Part shown: positions 23,218-33,581 of the stretch, in pieces
How the letters are laid out: each line of letters begins with the position of its first letter
How positions within the stretch are numbered: position 1 is the stretch's first letter
From: Diphasiastrum complanatum
Taxonomy: Eukaryota; Streptophyta; Lycopodiopsida; Lycopodiales; Lycopodiaceae
Direction of reading: 5' to 3'
DNA: 64,000 nt
Assembly: GCA_029204225.1 (NCBI GenBank)
Contig: CM055110.1
Coordinates: 45,904,267-45,968,266 of the forward strand
Notes under the pieces: model-generated
Seen by the model: only the letters and a program-made list of their open reading frames with translations
Told to the model about the DNA's origin: nothing
Database searches by the model: none
Translations under genes and position numbers: made by a program

Positions 23218-23832
23218 TCAAATTCTTTTTTTCTGATTACCGCTATGTGTAGAAAAGTCATCAATATTCTTCATCGGTACTCTCTTTCTTTTCCTCTTCA
23301 TCATTGTCTTATTGATAACTTTTATATCAACAGTAGATTTTAAATTCTCAAATCGCAACTTTTCCATGGATTCTAACATTTCTTGGTTTGATCCCCAAAG
23401 AGTAGTGACTGTAGCATTCAACTCTGACATACCATTCTTGAGTGCATTGTTTTCAGCACTAGTGTGTTGCACATAATGAAGCAATTGTTGATTTGCATGT
23501 TGCAATTGTTGATTAGCAAACTGTACTTGTTGATTAAGACAAGATATGCTATGCATTCCAATATCACGCAACCTTTGACAACATCCAAGTAATCCACTAA
23601 TTCCTTCACATACATATCCGAGAAGATGAGTTATGGACTTAAAATCTGGACACAAATTGGTAGCTGGATCATTAGGATAAATTGATCCATCCACCCACAA
23701 ATCTATATTCATATGATTATTCATTTTCAATTCTCTAAATATTGCAGCAACATTCTCTACAACTTTCACATTTTTCTTAATAATTGGAGTGCACTCCATC
23801 GGAAGAGCAACATGCAAATGGAACATTGCCAT
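23218..23832 (-). CDS. coiled-coil basic protein, convergent frame of QDLV copy 1
   Basis: An uninterrupted 204-residue minus-strand frame. The middle (about residues 95-165) is a Gln/Asn/Leu-rich heptad pattern (NQQVQFANQQLQHANQQLL) predicted to form a coiled coil. The C-terminus has a nuclear-localisation-like KRKRKRVPMK. It lies just upstream of the DDE-like remnant in the same orientation and could be its N-terminal exon. An intron with donor GTAAGATATG and acceptor TTGTAG may precede it at about 23842-23899. I do not recognise a family. Confidence 0.5.
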   Translation of the reverse strand: MAMFHLHVALPMECTPIIKKNVKVVENVAAIFRELKMNNHMNIDLWVDGSIYPNDPATNLCPDFKSITHLLGYVCEGISGLLGCCQRLRDIGMHSISCLNQQVQFANQQLQHANQQLLHYVQHTSAENNALKNGMSELNATVTTLWGSNQEMLESMEKLRFENLKSTVDIKVINKTMMKRKRKRVPMKNIDDFSTHSGNQKKRI

Positions 23833-23907
23833 TGTTAAAAGCTACAATCATGTAAATGCATCAAACCACAGTAAATCAATAGATCTAGCATATCTTACTT
23901 TTGTAAT

Positions 23908-24262
23908 GTTTATGTCGCATTGAAAAATCGTTTCGCCTCATATTTCACTATAAGCATACAGTGATTTCAAAACTTCTACCACTTCCGCTTCAATTTTTGC
24001 ATTGAGCACACCAAGATTTTCAGTCTTAAAGCTCTAGTCCCGAATTTTGGAACGAGCATAAAGAGAAGTTATTACATCTCATGCTTAACGAACTATTGAC
24101 TGAAGTTAACCATACTAGTTAAACGTCGGGCAAGACAAGAAACTCGGAAAACGGCGACCAGAAGTTAACGATTTGCATTCTCTCTCTACGTAACCTCTCT
24201 CTAAAGTAAAATTTCTTAATGGGCCCATTTTGAGCCCATATTTCTCCTAATGGAATAGAACA
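23908..24262. repeat. right-end block of QDLV element, copy 1
   Basis: It matches 40876-41183 in the same orientation: ACTATAAGCATAC versus ACTATGAGCATAC, and AGTAACC/CGTAACCTCTCTC followed by GGGCCCATTTTGAGCCCATATTTCTCCTAATG (split here as GGGCCCATTTTGAGCCCATA and TTTCTCCTAATG). Similarity stops at CTAATG, where Copia gag coding begins. Read on the minus strand it contains TGGGCT and TGGGCC (plant site II-like) elements, so it may also be the promoter of the convergent gene. Confidence 0.7.
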
Positions 24263-24263
24263 T

Positions 24264-24647
24264 CCTACAGCTGATAACTCTAAGATGTAATCTAGTGGTT
24301 ACATCATGAGTCTCATAGAGATTTGATAACAGATCTAATGCATCCTTGGAGGTTTTGCATGTGGTAAAGTGAGATATTTAGGAGTCGGCCAGATTGAGTG
24401 TGATACATGCTAAGGCCTTCTAATCTTTGATCTTCCATGCCTTTGCTTGATCACCATCTTCTAGTTTCAGGTCAACACCTTCTACTACATCCCAAAGATC
24501 TCTATCTATCAACATCATCCAGAGTTTTAACTTCCAGATGTAGAAGTTAGAACCATTGAACTTGTCAATGATTCTAGCTTCGTTGGATGATGAAGACGAA
24601 GAGCTACCTATATGAAACATACTAACAGTAATACAAATAGAACACAC
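24264..24647 (-). pseudogene. Copia E gag N-terminus
   Basis: The minus-strand frame gives MFHIGSSSSSSSNEARIIDK, FNGSNFYIWKLKLWMM, DLWDVVEGVD and WKIKD, the N-terminal part of a Copia gag. Read-through continues to SKDALDLLSNL, and HDVTTRLHLR in another frame, before coding similarity ends abruptly at the QDLV right end (24262). The rest of gag is missing, so the other element interrupts it. Confidence 0.75.
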
Positions 24648-24673
24648 TCAATCTCTAGATTTATATGAGCTAT

Positions 24674-24685
24674 GTTCTGATACCA
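24674..24685 (-). other. primer-binding site of Copia E
   Basis: On the minus strand this is TGGTATCAGAAC, the Copia initiator-tRNA type. It lies 3 bp inside the LTR end. Confidence 0.75.
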
Positions 24686-24688
24686 ATC

Positions 24689-25166
24689 TGATGGGACATG
24701 GGAGATAGAAGAATGCGATCGGAGAAGACAGCGAAAATATTGTGAAACAGCTCTCCCGTTACAACCAGCTGCTAGATGCAAAAACAATCTAATAGAAAGC
24801 TTATGCTAAATATAATCACAACTTTAATTGCCCAACAAGATCTTAAAAATAAATTCGTACTCTCAAAAACAAGAGTACAGTCCACCAAAGAGATTAGAAA
24901 TGGTTTGTGTGTGGTATTACTGAAAAAATGGATTCAATGTGAAGTTTGGTTCTAAAATAGATGGAAACAGTAGTATGGTATCACGAGTTTCTCAGGCGTC
25001 AAAGACAGCCATCGTCTGATCAGAAACTGAGGAGTCGTAAACGTTCGTGTTCTGATCAGAGTGAGTAAACAAGCGCGATCAAATAGCAATAAAGTGCATT
25101 CAATCACAACAAGCATTCATCTACGTTATACACACATAGAGAATAATCTCACTATGACCCAGTACA
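24689..25166 (-). repeat. LTR of Copia E
   Basis: On the minus strand it runs from TGTACTGGGTCATAG to TCCCATCA, about 478 bp. A primer-binding site lies on its 3' side (24674-24685) and a polypurine tract on its 5' side (25167-25180, minus AAAGGGGGAGTTTA). An LTR flanked by PPT and PBS is internal to a tandem or recombined element. Confidence 0.65.
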
Positions 25167-25180
25167 TAAACTCCCCCTTT

Positions 25181-26378
25181 AAAAAAAAATCAATAATTTT
25201 GATTAATAAGTTCTCAAAAGACAACGTATAAAATATCTAAGATTCGAAAAAGTCAGTAATGAGTATCCAAAATACTATTACAAACCGGACTTTTTTCTCA
25301 AAATCATAGAATGTCTTATTCCCCGTGATAGAAATATTGCATCTCAATAATCAACTATCAAATAGAGATAAACATTTGGGTTCAGGAAGTCTAATCAATT
25401 GAAAACATCAATAGATTATGAGCTATATTCATCCTTGTATGGAAGTACAATTTCATATAATTATAATCAGTCCTTCAGAACATAGTTCTATCCTAGAAAG
25501 AATTATATGAATCTCAATACAATTGTCTTGTATTTAAGAAATTCTAAAAAGTAGAGGTTTAAAATAATAGAGAAATAGATTTAAGGGCTTCCAATTTGAA
25601 ATTTATGAGATACCATTGAGGGATCTGAATCTATATCTCATAACCACTCCAAATACCCTAAACAAAATTTAACCAATGGTTTCAACTATTAGCATTACTA
25701 ATAATGTAAATACTAACCAATGGTCTATAGATCATTCTCGTACAAGAATTCCCCTTTGAAATCACTAATGTCTTATACCATCAATTTTCTCTCCAAAAAC
25801 GTTATTTTCTTTTAGATTTGCTCATAAGAAAATCAAATAGATTATCTGACCAAACCAATATCCAACATAGGATCCGATCTTCAAGAAGATCGATGATCCA
25901 AAGATCTTAACCATCCATCTGGATTTCCTATACCAGATTTGCACATATCTATTCCACCAAGTACTGGAGTACCCCCATATTTGTTCCTAATGGATCACAA
26001 TAATCCATTAACAAGATTGTGATTTAACAAGAATTTGCACATGGTTTACCGTCACATAAAACAACCCATCTGGTTGGTACTATCATTCCTAAATTCCTAC
26101 CATTAGAGAGTTCCAACTCGGAATAAGGCTCTTTACAGTACAAATGTGAACCAATTGTCATTCTCATTCCATCTCACAATTTCTAATAACAAATAGGGTC
26201 AACTCATGGTCCTATAGATATTCAAAATGAATTCAACCTAATGAATTCAATAAACCAGTGCTATGCAATTTTCTTACAGGGATTATTAGCCAATACAAAC
26301 TACATAACACAGTCACATTTACCTACTCATGTGTCTCATTTTCTTCCTCCCTTAGATATTTCGGTCACCCGAAGAAAA
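25181..26378. other. no gene seen; possible 3' region of a second Copia E copy
   Basis: AT-rich DNA with no long frame. From its place upstream of a polypurine tract it should be the 3' internal region of a Copia element, but no RNase H motif is visible. Confidence 0.4.
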
Positions 26379-27601
26379 TGACGAAAATAGGATAGATAAT
26401 GTAATGCGAAAACTTCCTACTTTCAATGAATGACTACGCCTATAAAAAAAATTGAACAAAGCAGTAGTGATGAAAATCACGTTCAATCTTTAGCAACTAA
26501 CTTTGAAATCGCTAGATACTAAGTGATTACGTGGCCAAACATAAAGTATTGAATTTTCGGACAATTTCTATAAGTTACAAAAGCAATACAAAGATACATG
26601 CATTCTGACATATACTGAACGCAATAAGAAGATAGTATTGATTCAGAAAAATAAAATCAGATGCTAATGAGTGCAAAACAATAGCGGATAGAAACCGCAC
26701 ACTCTAAGTTGTCTCTGAGTAACTGAGAATAAGTCTGATAATAAGCAGCTCTGCAGTAGCGCAATAGCAACTCTAAAATAAATCTTTAAAAGACTGAGCT
26801 AGAATTCTCAAGAGAATTCAAGTTTGAAAGCTTGATAGAGAGCTAACAACAATACTTTCTGATTGTGAATTATCTGCTTGATAAGAGCATCGGAAGCATC
26901 GTGTAATAACACTCAACTCCAACACAATTCACAATGTTGATTCGTTGCTTCCGAACTTGAGAACTTCATAACTCTTCTTAAAACTGTATGAATATGAACA
27001 TCTAATTTATACTAAGTAATAAGGTCATCAAATACGATTGCCAGTCGGCTGGTGTCCGTTGGCATTCATCCAGTTCCTTCTCAGAAATTGATTGCTGATA
27101 ATCAACGAAAATTGATCATAAACAGTCTGTCTGCATAAATGAACTAAAACTGTTACTCTGTAGAAATGAACTAAAACTGCCACAGGCGATAGAGTTACAA
27201 AAAGACGACAGTGTCGGCTTTTTGCGAAAAACCCGACAATGTTTTTAAATCTCATTTAGGGTAGTCCCACACTTTGCTAGAGTCATTTCCTTAACATTTG
27301 AGGCACTTTGAAAAATGCAAAAAATGCGACTCTGCAGTTTTACTCATGATTCTTGACAGGCAAAAAATACGAAAAAGACGACACTGTATTTTTACACGAG
27401 ATTCCTAACAGGCGACAATGTCTGGATTGTAGAGAGAGAAAATGTGACACTTTTGTCAAACTCTGTGTATTTCTGCAGACTCTGTAAAAACACTTGTAAA
27501 TCTGCAGACTGTGTAAAGACACGGAAAAATCCATAGAACTGGATAAACAATGGATGAGGATTAAAACCGATTAGTCGATTAGTAAGGAGAATAATCCAAC
27601 A
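26379..27601 (-). repeat. 3' LTR of Copia D
   Basis: About 1.2 kb, matching 31329-32541 throughout with scattered substitutions and small indels. The outer end is changed (plus-strand TGACGAAAAT instead of TGTTGGAAAA). The inner end is CCAACA at 27601, followed by the polypurine tract. Confidence 0.9.
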
Positions 27602-27612
27602 CTCCTCCTTAA
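27602..27612 (-). other. polypurine tract of Copia D
   Basis: On the minus strand AGATTAAGGAGGAG ends exactly at the LTR start TGTTGG. It is the same tract type as in Copia C (GATTAAGGGGGGG). Confidence 0.8.
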
Positions 27613-27899
27613 TCTGAATCCTTGAATGCCTTGACTTTCTCTACACAGAATCTTCTGTGTGCTTCCAAACTTAATGCTTTGGTAAAAATATCCGTTGTCA
27701 TATCTTGCGTTCTATAGTACTACAATCTGACCTCTTCGTTGAGAACTTTGCTTCTGACGAAATGATACTTCAGTTCAATGTGCTTACTCCTATAATGAAA
27801 TCTAGGGTTGGCTGATAAAGCAATGGCTCTTTGATTATCACAAAATAATGTCATCAGAGCATATTGATTCAGGCCAATATCTGAGAGTAAGTTTTTCAA

Positions 27900-28202
27900 T
27901 CAAATTGCTTCCTTTGTAGCTTGAGAAGCTGCGATATACTCTGATTCAGTGGAAGATAGAGTTATTGAAGATTGCTTGCGATTGTTCCAGGAAATTGGAC
28001 CATTGTTAAGGAAGAATGTAAATCTGAAAGTAAATTTACGAGTGTCTACATATCTTGCCCAATTTGCATCTGTGTAACCACTGAGTAAATTGAGTTTTTC
28101 ATTGCAGACTATTCCATAACAAATGCAAAAGTCCATAGTAGCTCGAAGATATCTCATGACTCTGATAAGAGCCGTCCAATGTGTTACACCAGGATTAGTC
28201 AT
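27900..28202 (-). pseudogene. Copia D RNase H fragment
   Basis: A 100-residue frame with WTALIRVMRYLRATMDF, SGYTDANWARYVDTRKF, GPISWNNRKQSSITLSSTES and EYIAASQATKEAI. This is the Copia RNase H core (the DANW Asp and the SSTESEY Glu are present). It is joined by a stop and shift to RT upstream and followed by degenerate sequence down to the polypurine tract. Confidence 0.85.
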
Positions 28203-28237
28203 AAACTGACTGAGAGAGCTGACTGCAAAAGCTATGT

Positions 28238-28888
28238 CTAGATCATGGTGTACATAAGTGATCCTATAATAGAATGGTAAGGATACTCACGCATCTGCTG
28301 CTTCTTATGAATTGTTTGGGGACACTGGTCCTTTGACAATTTGAGACCTAGTTCCATTGGTGAGAGAGCTAACTTGCAATTAATCAGATTATATTTGACT
28401 AACATGTTGTAGATGTACCTCTGTTGTGTAATGTAGACCAACTTCTGTTTTTTGTCTCTGTGGATTTGTATACCAAGGAAAAAATGAGCTTCGCCCAGAT
28501 CGGTCATGTTAAATTCGGAAGATAGCATTGTCTTGGCCTCTTTTATCAGATCAGTACTGTTGCTGAAAAGCAATGTATCATGCACGTATAAAGTGATAAT
28601 GATAAAAGACTGTTGTACTACTTTGAAGTAAACATTTGAATCTGAAGAGCTAGGTGTGTAGTCGTGATCAATAAGAAAAGTATTGATCCTTTGAAACCAT
28701 GCTCGAACAGATTGCTTCAAGCCACAAAGTGCCTTATGGAATTTACACACATGATTGTGTTTACCCTCGATAATATAACCTTCGGGTTGCACCATGTAAA
28801 TGTCTTCTCCAATAACTTCATTGAGATATGTTGTTTGTACATCCATTTGATGTATTTCCGAATATGCTGCAGCGGCAAATGATAGCAA
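28238..28888 (-). pseudogene. Copia D reverse transcriptase with YVHD active site
   Basis: An open frame of 216 residues covering the RT palm: HQMDVQTTYLNEVIGEDIY with the first catalytic Asp, CGLKQSVRAWFQRI, and DLGEAHFFLGIQIHRD. The catalytic YVDD is YVHD (residues 101-104; His codon at 28580-28582), so one of the two metal-binding Asp residues is gone. The related Copia C RT keeps YVDD. The N-terminal fingers of RT upstream (28889-29100) are visible only in broken frames. Confidence 0.88.
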
Positions 28889-29128
28889 AAGTCAAATAGA
28901 AGAATGTTTGACTACTGGACTGAAGGTCTCAGTGTAATCAACGTTGTATACCTGAGAAAATCCTCTGGCGACAAGTCACGCCTTTCTCATGTTGATGCTT
29001 CCATCTGCATTGTACTTGACTTTGAAAATTCATTTGCAATCAGCTACGTTTTTGCTAGCAGGTAATTCGACAATTGTCCATGTCTGGTTCTTGATAAGAG
29101 ATGAATACTCTTTATCCATAGCTTCTTT

Positions 29129-29881
29129 TCATAGATCTGAATCAGGCTGACTGAGTGCCTCTTTGACAGTCGTCGGCTCTTGAACAAGATAGGCTGCAGA
29201 CTCATTGATATACCTCATAGGTGATCTGCTAGTCCTTGATGATCTTCTAGGTAATAGAAGAAGTTGATCATTTCCATCATACTGTAGTTGCTGAACTACA
29301 ACATCATCATCTTCTGATTCGTCGTTGATTTGTTGTTCGTCAAAAGTAGAAGAGCTTGGACCTTGAATGAGAATTTGGGATTGAATAACTCGTAGGCTTA
29401 ATCTGAAGTAGTGTAGCTGATGAAAATACATTGATACTCGGGAAGTCAAACTTCTTCCTAAGATCACGAGGTACCTGCACAAAAGCAGTACATCCAAAAA
29501 CTCGTAGGTTTGATAAAGAAGGTTTGGTACCTGTCCAAACTTTGAATGGTAAAAAGTAATGAAATACTTTGCATCTAGCAATGAAGGAGTTTGCATAGGT
29601 CCACATATATCTGTATGAACAACATCTAACGGACCTTTTGTTGCATGCCTATGGTTTGATCTAAAAGGAATCCTAGTCTGCTTTCCAAAGATGCAGTTAT
29701 GACAGACAGGGAGATCAACCTTACCAGAAGGATAGTCGAGATCAAGAACCATGGATTGTTTGGACATGTTCAAAACAAATGCATAACTCAAGTGTCCTAA
29801 GCGATGATGCCATAGTAATGCTTTATTGACTAGAACAGAGGTTTTCAAGGCTTGACTAGACTCAGAATAACAATGTGCCAA
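29129..29881 (-). pseudogene. Copia D pre-integrase and integrase, core deleted
   Basis: The zinc domain is intact (LLWHHRLGH ... VCHNCIFGKQTRIPF). The first catalytic Asp is in VVHTDICGPM. After DAKYFITF the frame jumps straight to sequence that in another frame reads KVWTGTKPSLSNLRVFGCTA, which normally lies some 150 residues downstream. The second Asp (RSDNGGE) and the Glu (AERKNR) are therefore deleted. Further on come WTGTKPS and the C-terminal acidic linker (DESEDDDVV). Copia C retains this segment. Confidence 0.85.
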
Positions 29882-30070
29882 TCTATATAAGTAACTCTGT
29901 CTCTTGCCGAGTGCAAGGATCTTATTACTCCTATCAATAATTTTGCATTGATCAAATTCGAATTCTACCTTATGACCTAAATCTGTAATTCTACCTATTG
30001 ATAAAAGATTTGTAGAGAGTTTAGGAACATATAAGACTTTTGATAGTTGTTTAAATTGATCATGTTGAAA

Positions 30071-30271
30071 TCACAATCTTACAGTACCTTCACCTTCAAT
30101 AGTGTGAGTCCTATTGTCACCAAGATGAACAAATTTCTTCGTGTTGTAAGGCGTGTAGGAGTTGAAAATCTCACGTTGATTGGTCATGTGTTGAGTTGCT
30201 CCAGAATCAAGAAACCATGAATCATCCAAAAATGCACTTTGGTCTTTGACCATGAATGCGCCTCCGTCCAC
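30071..30271 (-). pseudogene. Copia D protease
   Basis: A frame with SWFLDSGATQHMTNQREIF and KFVHLGDNRTHTIEGEGTV. This is the retropepsin active site (D-S-G) of Copia and its flap region. It is separated from gag by one in-frame stop (30275-30277). The catalytic Asp is intact here, unlike Copia C (LNSG). Confidence 0.85.
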
Positions 30272-30277
30272 TTCGAC

Positions 30278-31122
30278 CTAAGGACATGGTGAAACTGTGT
30301 TTGCTTGTTGATCAGGTTGCTTGGTTGCATTTTTCACTTGGAGAATTCGACAATCCTTGATCTCATGGTTATTGCACTTGCAATACCTACAAAACATCTT
30401 CTTCTTCGACTGTGGATTTGATGATTGTACTTGACTTTGAGTCAGCTTCTGATTCATTGCAGCCTTCTTGGAGCTTTTCTGCTTCTGTCGCTTAGAGCCT
30501 TTGTTGACATATAGAGCCTGAGAGGAGAAAGTAGACAAAGTGTCTTGACTTCTTCTATTGTCTTCTTGCAGCAACATAGTGATAACTCTAGTAAGAGTTA
30601 AATATGAGTGTGTTGATATGATCATCAACCAGTTCTCATATGTAGAGGGCAAGCTTGAAAGCAATGTCATAATTGTGTCTTGATCATCTATGACTGATGA
30701 TCAAGACACAATTATGGCATCTGTTGCAAGAGATTCTTAAACTAGTTAATGTGACTCTGAAGAGAATCACCATTAGACATCTTGAATGTGAAGAATTTTC
30801 TTCGTAGATGTAACTTAGTAGTTACGTCCCTCACGTCATATAGTGAGTTCAAGATGTCCCAAACATCTTTTGAAGTTTTAACTTCAGCTATGTGTCCAAT
30901 CTATGTATCTGATATATTGAGGATAATAAGCGCGAAAGCTTTACCATCCTTCAATCTCAACTTTGAGTCTTTTGTGTCGTCTTCAAATTTTATTTCTATA
31001 CTTGTAACAACTTCCTATAACTCGTTGGCGATTAGCAAGATCTTCATCTTAAATTTCCACAAATGATAATTGGATCCATTCAGCTTGTCTGCAATAAGAC
31101 CAGCTTTACTTTGAGAAATCAT
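30278..31122 (-). pseudogene. Copia D gag
   Basis: Gag starts at MISQSKAGLIADKLNGSNYH (31122) and includes WKFKMKILL, KDGKAFALIILNIS and TSKDVWDILNSLYDV. After a fold-back duplication at 30664-30720 it resumes as MTLLSSLPSTYENW. The nucleocapsid zinc knuckle CRYCKCNNHEIKDC is intact near residue 93 of the C-terminal frame. Gag packages element RNA. Stops near 31050 and 30905 and the fold-back frameshift inactivate it. Confidence 0.85.
30664..30720. repeat. 25-bp perfect-type hairpin (fold-back duplication) in gag
   Basis: Arms 30664-30688 and 30696-30720 are reverse complements over 25 bp with one mismatch, with a 7-bp loop (TATGACT). The right arm is an inverted copy of the normal gag codons for DDQDTIM. 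Confidence 0.9.
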
Positions 31123-31316
31123 CTGGAACTTAGTTTGTCAATTGTATCGATGACGCTAAGATGTAGTAATGCCAACAACAGGAAATGAATTCTCTGATAC
31201 TGAAACGATGAAAGGAACTGAAGAATATGATATCGATTTGATATCGCGAAAGATATGAAGTATTAGAGCTTTTGCTCTGATATCAAAATAGTATAAGACC
31301 CTGAAGAAGAATCAAC

Positions 31317-31328
31317 GCTCTGATACCA
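31317..31328 (-). other. primer-binding site of Copia D
   Basis: Minus strand TGGTATCAGAGC directly inside the 5' LTR. It is of the initiator methionine tRNA type. Confidence 0.88.
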
Positions 31329-32541
31329 TGTTGGAAAAAGGATAGATAATGTAATGCGAAAACCTCCTACTTTCAATGCATGACTGCGTCTATCAAAAAT
31401 TGAACAAAGCAGTAGTGATGAAAATCATGTTTAGTCTTTAGCAACTAACTTTGAAATCGCTAGATACTAAGTAATTATGTAGCCAAACAAACATAAAGTA
31501 TTAAATTCTCAGACAATTTCTATCAGGTACAAAAGCAATACAAAGATACATGAACGCAATAAGAAGATAGTATTGATTCAGAAAAACAAAATCAGATGCT
31601 AATGGGTGCAAAACAATAGCGGATAGAAACCGTGCACTCTAAGTTGTCTCTGAGTAACTGAGAATAAGTCTGATAATAAGCAGCTCTGCTGATAAGCAGT
31701 AACGCAATAGCAACTCTAAAATAAATCTCTAAAAGACTGAACTAGAATGCTCAAGAGAGTTCAAGCTTGAAAGCTTGATAGAGAGCTAACAACAATACTT
31801 TTTGATTGTGAATGATCTGCTTGATAAGAGCGTAGGAAGCATCGTGTAATAACACTCAACTCCTTCACAATTCACAATGTTGATTCGTTGCTTCCAAACT
31901 TGAGAACTTGAGAACTTCTTCTTAAAACTGTATGAATATGAACAGCTAATTTATACTAAGTAATTAGGTCGTCAAATGCGATTGCCAGTTGGTTGGTGTC
32001 CGCTGGCATTCATCCAATTCCTTCTCAAAAATTGATTGCTGATAAGCGGTGAAAATTGGCTGTAAACAGTTTGTCTGCATAAATGAACTAAAACTGTTAC
32101 TCTGCAAAAATGAACTAAAACTGCCACAGGCGACAGTGTCACAAAACACTGTCGGCTTTTTGCGAAAACCCCGATAGTGTCCTTAAATCTCATTTAGGGT
32201 AGCCCCACACTTTGCTAGAGTCATTTCCTTAACATTTGAGGCACTTTGAAAAATGCAAAAAATGCGACTCTGTAGTTTTACTCGTAATTGCTGACAGGCA
32301 AAAAATGTGAAAAAGGAGACACTGCATTTTTACACGAGATTCATGACAGACGACAATGTCTGGATTGTAGAGAGAGAAAATGTGACACTGTTGTCAAACT
32401 CCGTGTATTTCTGCAGACCGTGTAAAAACACTTGTAAATCTGCAGCCTGTGTAAAGACACTAAAAATCCGCAGAACTGGATAAACAATGGATGAGGATTA
32501 AAACTGATTAGTCGATTAGTAAGAAGGAGAATAATCCAACA
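31329..32541 (-). repeat. 5' LTR of Copia D
   Basis: A 1213-bp repeat, plus-strand ends TGTTGGAAAA and ATCCAACA. It matches the 3' LTR at 26379-27601. It contains GACACTG-type blocks also seen in the LTR of Copia C. Confidence 0.92.
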
Positions 32542-33543
32542 AAAAATTCATCAACGAAGGCACTAAAAACTCCTTTGACACAAGTAAATGCTAGGTTGCT
32601 ACCCTTCTGACTACACTAACTTAAGTATTACTTTGTTTAAGTAGCCTGAACCTAATGGAAAATCCATAAAATTTGGATCCAGATACTCTTTTATGATATT
32701 CGGTACACTTATTTGTTAGCGAATATAGAGCAACCTCCAAATATTATGACCTTTATTCCATTTATTCACTTTAACAAGTATCCAAGAGCTTTAGCTTGCC
32801 CAATCCTAAAAATCAAAATCATTTAGGATAAGCATATAGGAACAACAATCGTAATACCATTTAACTCAATCAACTGGGAGATACCGCTCCATAGTTAAGT
32901 GGCTAACTAGCATAATGCCAAGGAATCAAATCCCTTTACTTGGTACATGCCTAAGAACCAAACCACTACCATCATTTTGTCAAGATCGGTTTAGCAAAAT
33001 TTGGACCGATTATTATAGCTTCACACAAAATCAACGGTACCAAAGTTCCACAAAAACTAGCTTACTGGTAACTGTCAAGTTGATGAGGCCTTGTACATGC
33101 ATATTGTTGGAGAAGAAAAAACCAAATTCCTTGTACTAAAACCAGAAAGCAACATCCAAACCCAAGGTTATAGCATTGACAACTGAGCACCAAGAAACCG
33201 AATTTCCTCTTACTGGGTGCTAGTAACTTAAATTTTCCGAGTTGACTCCTAATCCACTTTAGAAACCAACTTTAAAGCTACCTAAGGTCAAGCCCTTAAA
33301 AAACCTCAGCCAACTGGCATGCAACAAGCATCGATTGGACATTCATGCAATTTTCCAAACTACTGTCTCACCGGCAACATGTGCCAAATCAACTATAACG
33401 TTCAGAAAAAAACCATACACAAAGCAAAAGCCTATACCCCCATTCAAAAACCCTAAAAGGTTTTGCAAAAAGGGAAGGAATTCAAGCACGCTGCAACAAT
33501 CGCCACCAACGAGGTAGAGAAGACCTCCAGCCGTGACCTAAAC

Positions 33544-33581
<38 letters not shown>

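Larger units (their letters stand above)
19404..24262. mobile_element. QDLV element copy 1, unclassified, with convergent genes
   Basis: This is a compact unit: a TATA promoter and motif-rich leader (19404-19772), a plus-strand two-exon gene (19773-21318), then convergent minus-strand frames (DDE-like 21624-22960, coiled coil 23218-23832) and a right-end block (23908-24262). The right-end block recurs at 40876-41183, and the plus gene has a homologue at 57908. The right edge interrupts a Copia gag. The left edge is uncertain, because a Gypsy LTR lies just to the left. 'QDLV' is only a working label. It looks like a DNA transposon, but the family is not recognised. Confidence 0.6.
26379..32541 (-). 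mobile_element. Copia D: complete-ended but defective LTR element
   Basis: Both LTRs are present (31329-32541 as 5' LTR, 26379-27601 as 3' LTR). The PBS is at 31317-31328 and the PPT at 27602-27612. The order on the minus strand is gag, protease, integrase, RT, RNase H, which is the Copia order. Flanking 5-mers are GAAAA (26374-26378) and AAAAA (32542-32546), an imperfect target duplication. Defects include a fold-back duplication in gag, loss of the integrase core and an RT active-site change (YVHD). It is related to Copia C (58.6-64 kb). Confidence 0.9.

Noticed and set aside
31224-31250. GATATCGATTTGATATCGCG near the Copia D leader as another QDLV motif site
   Set aside because: It lacks the GCGC-TTGA half and lies in the Copia D leader. 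A chance match is more likely.
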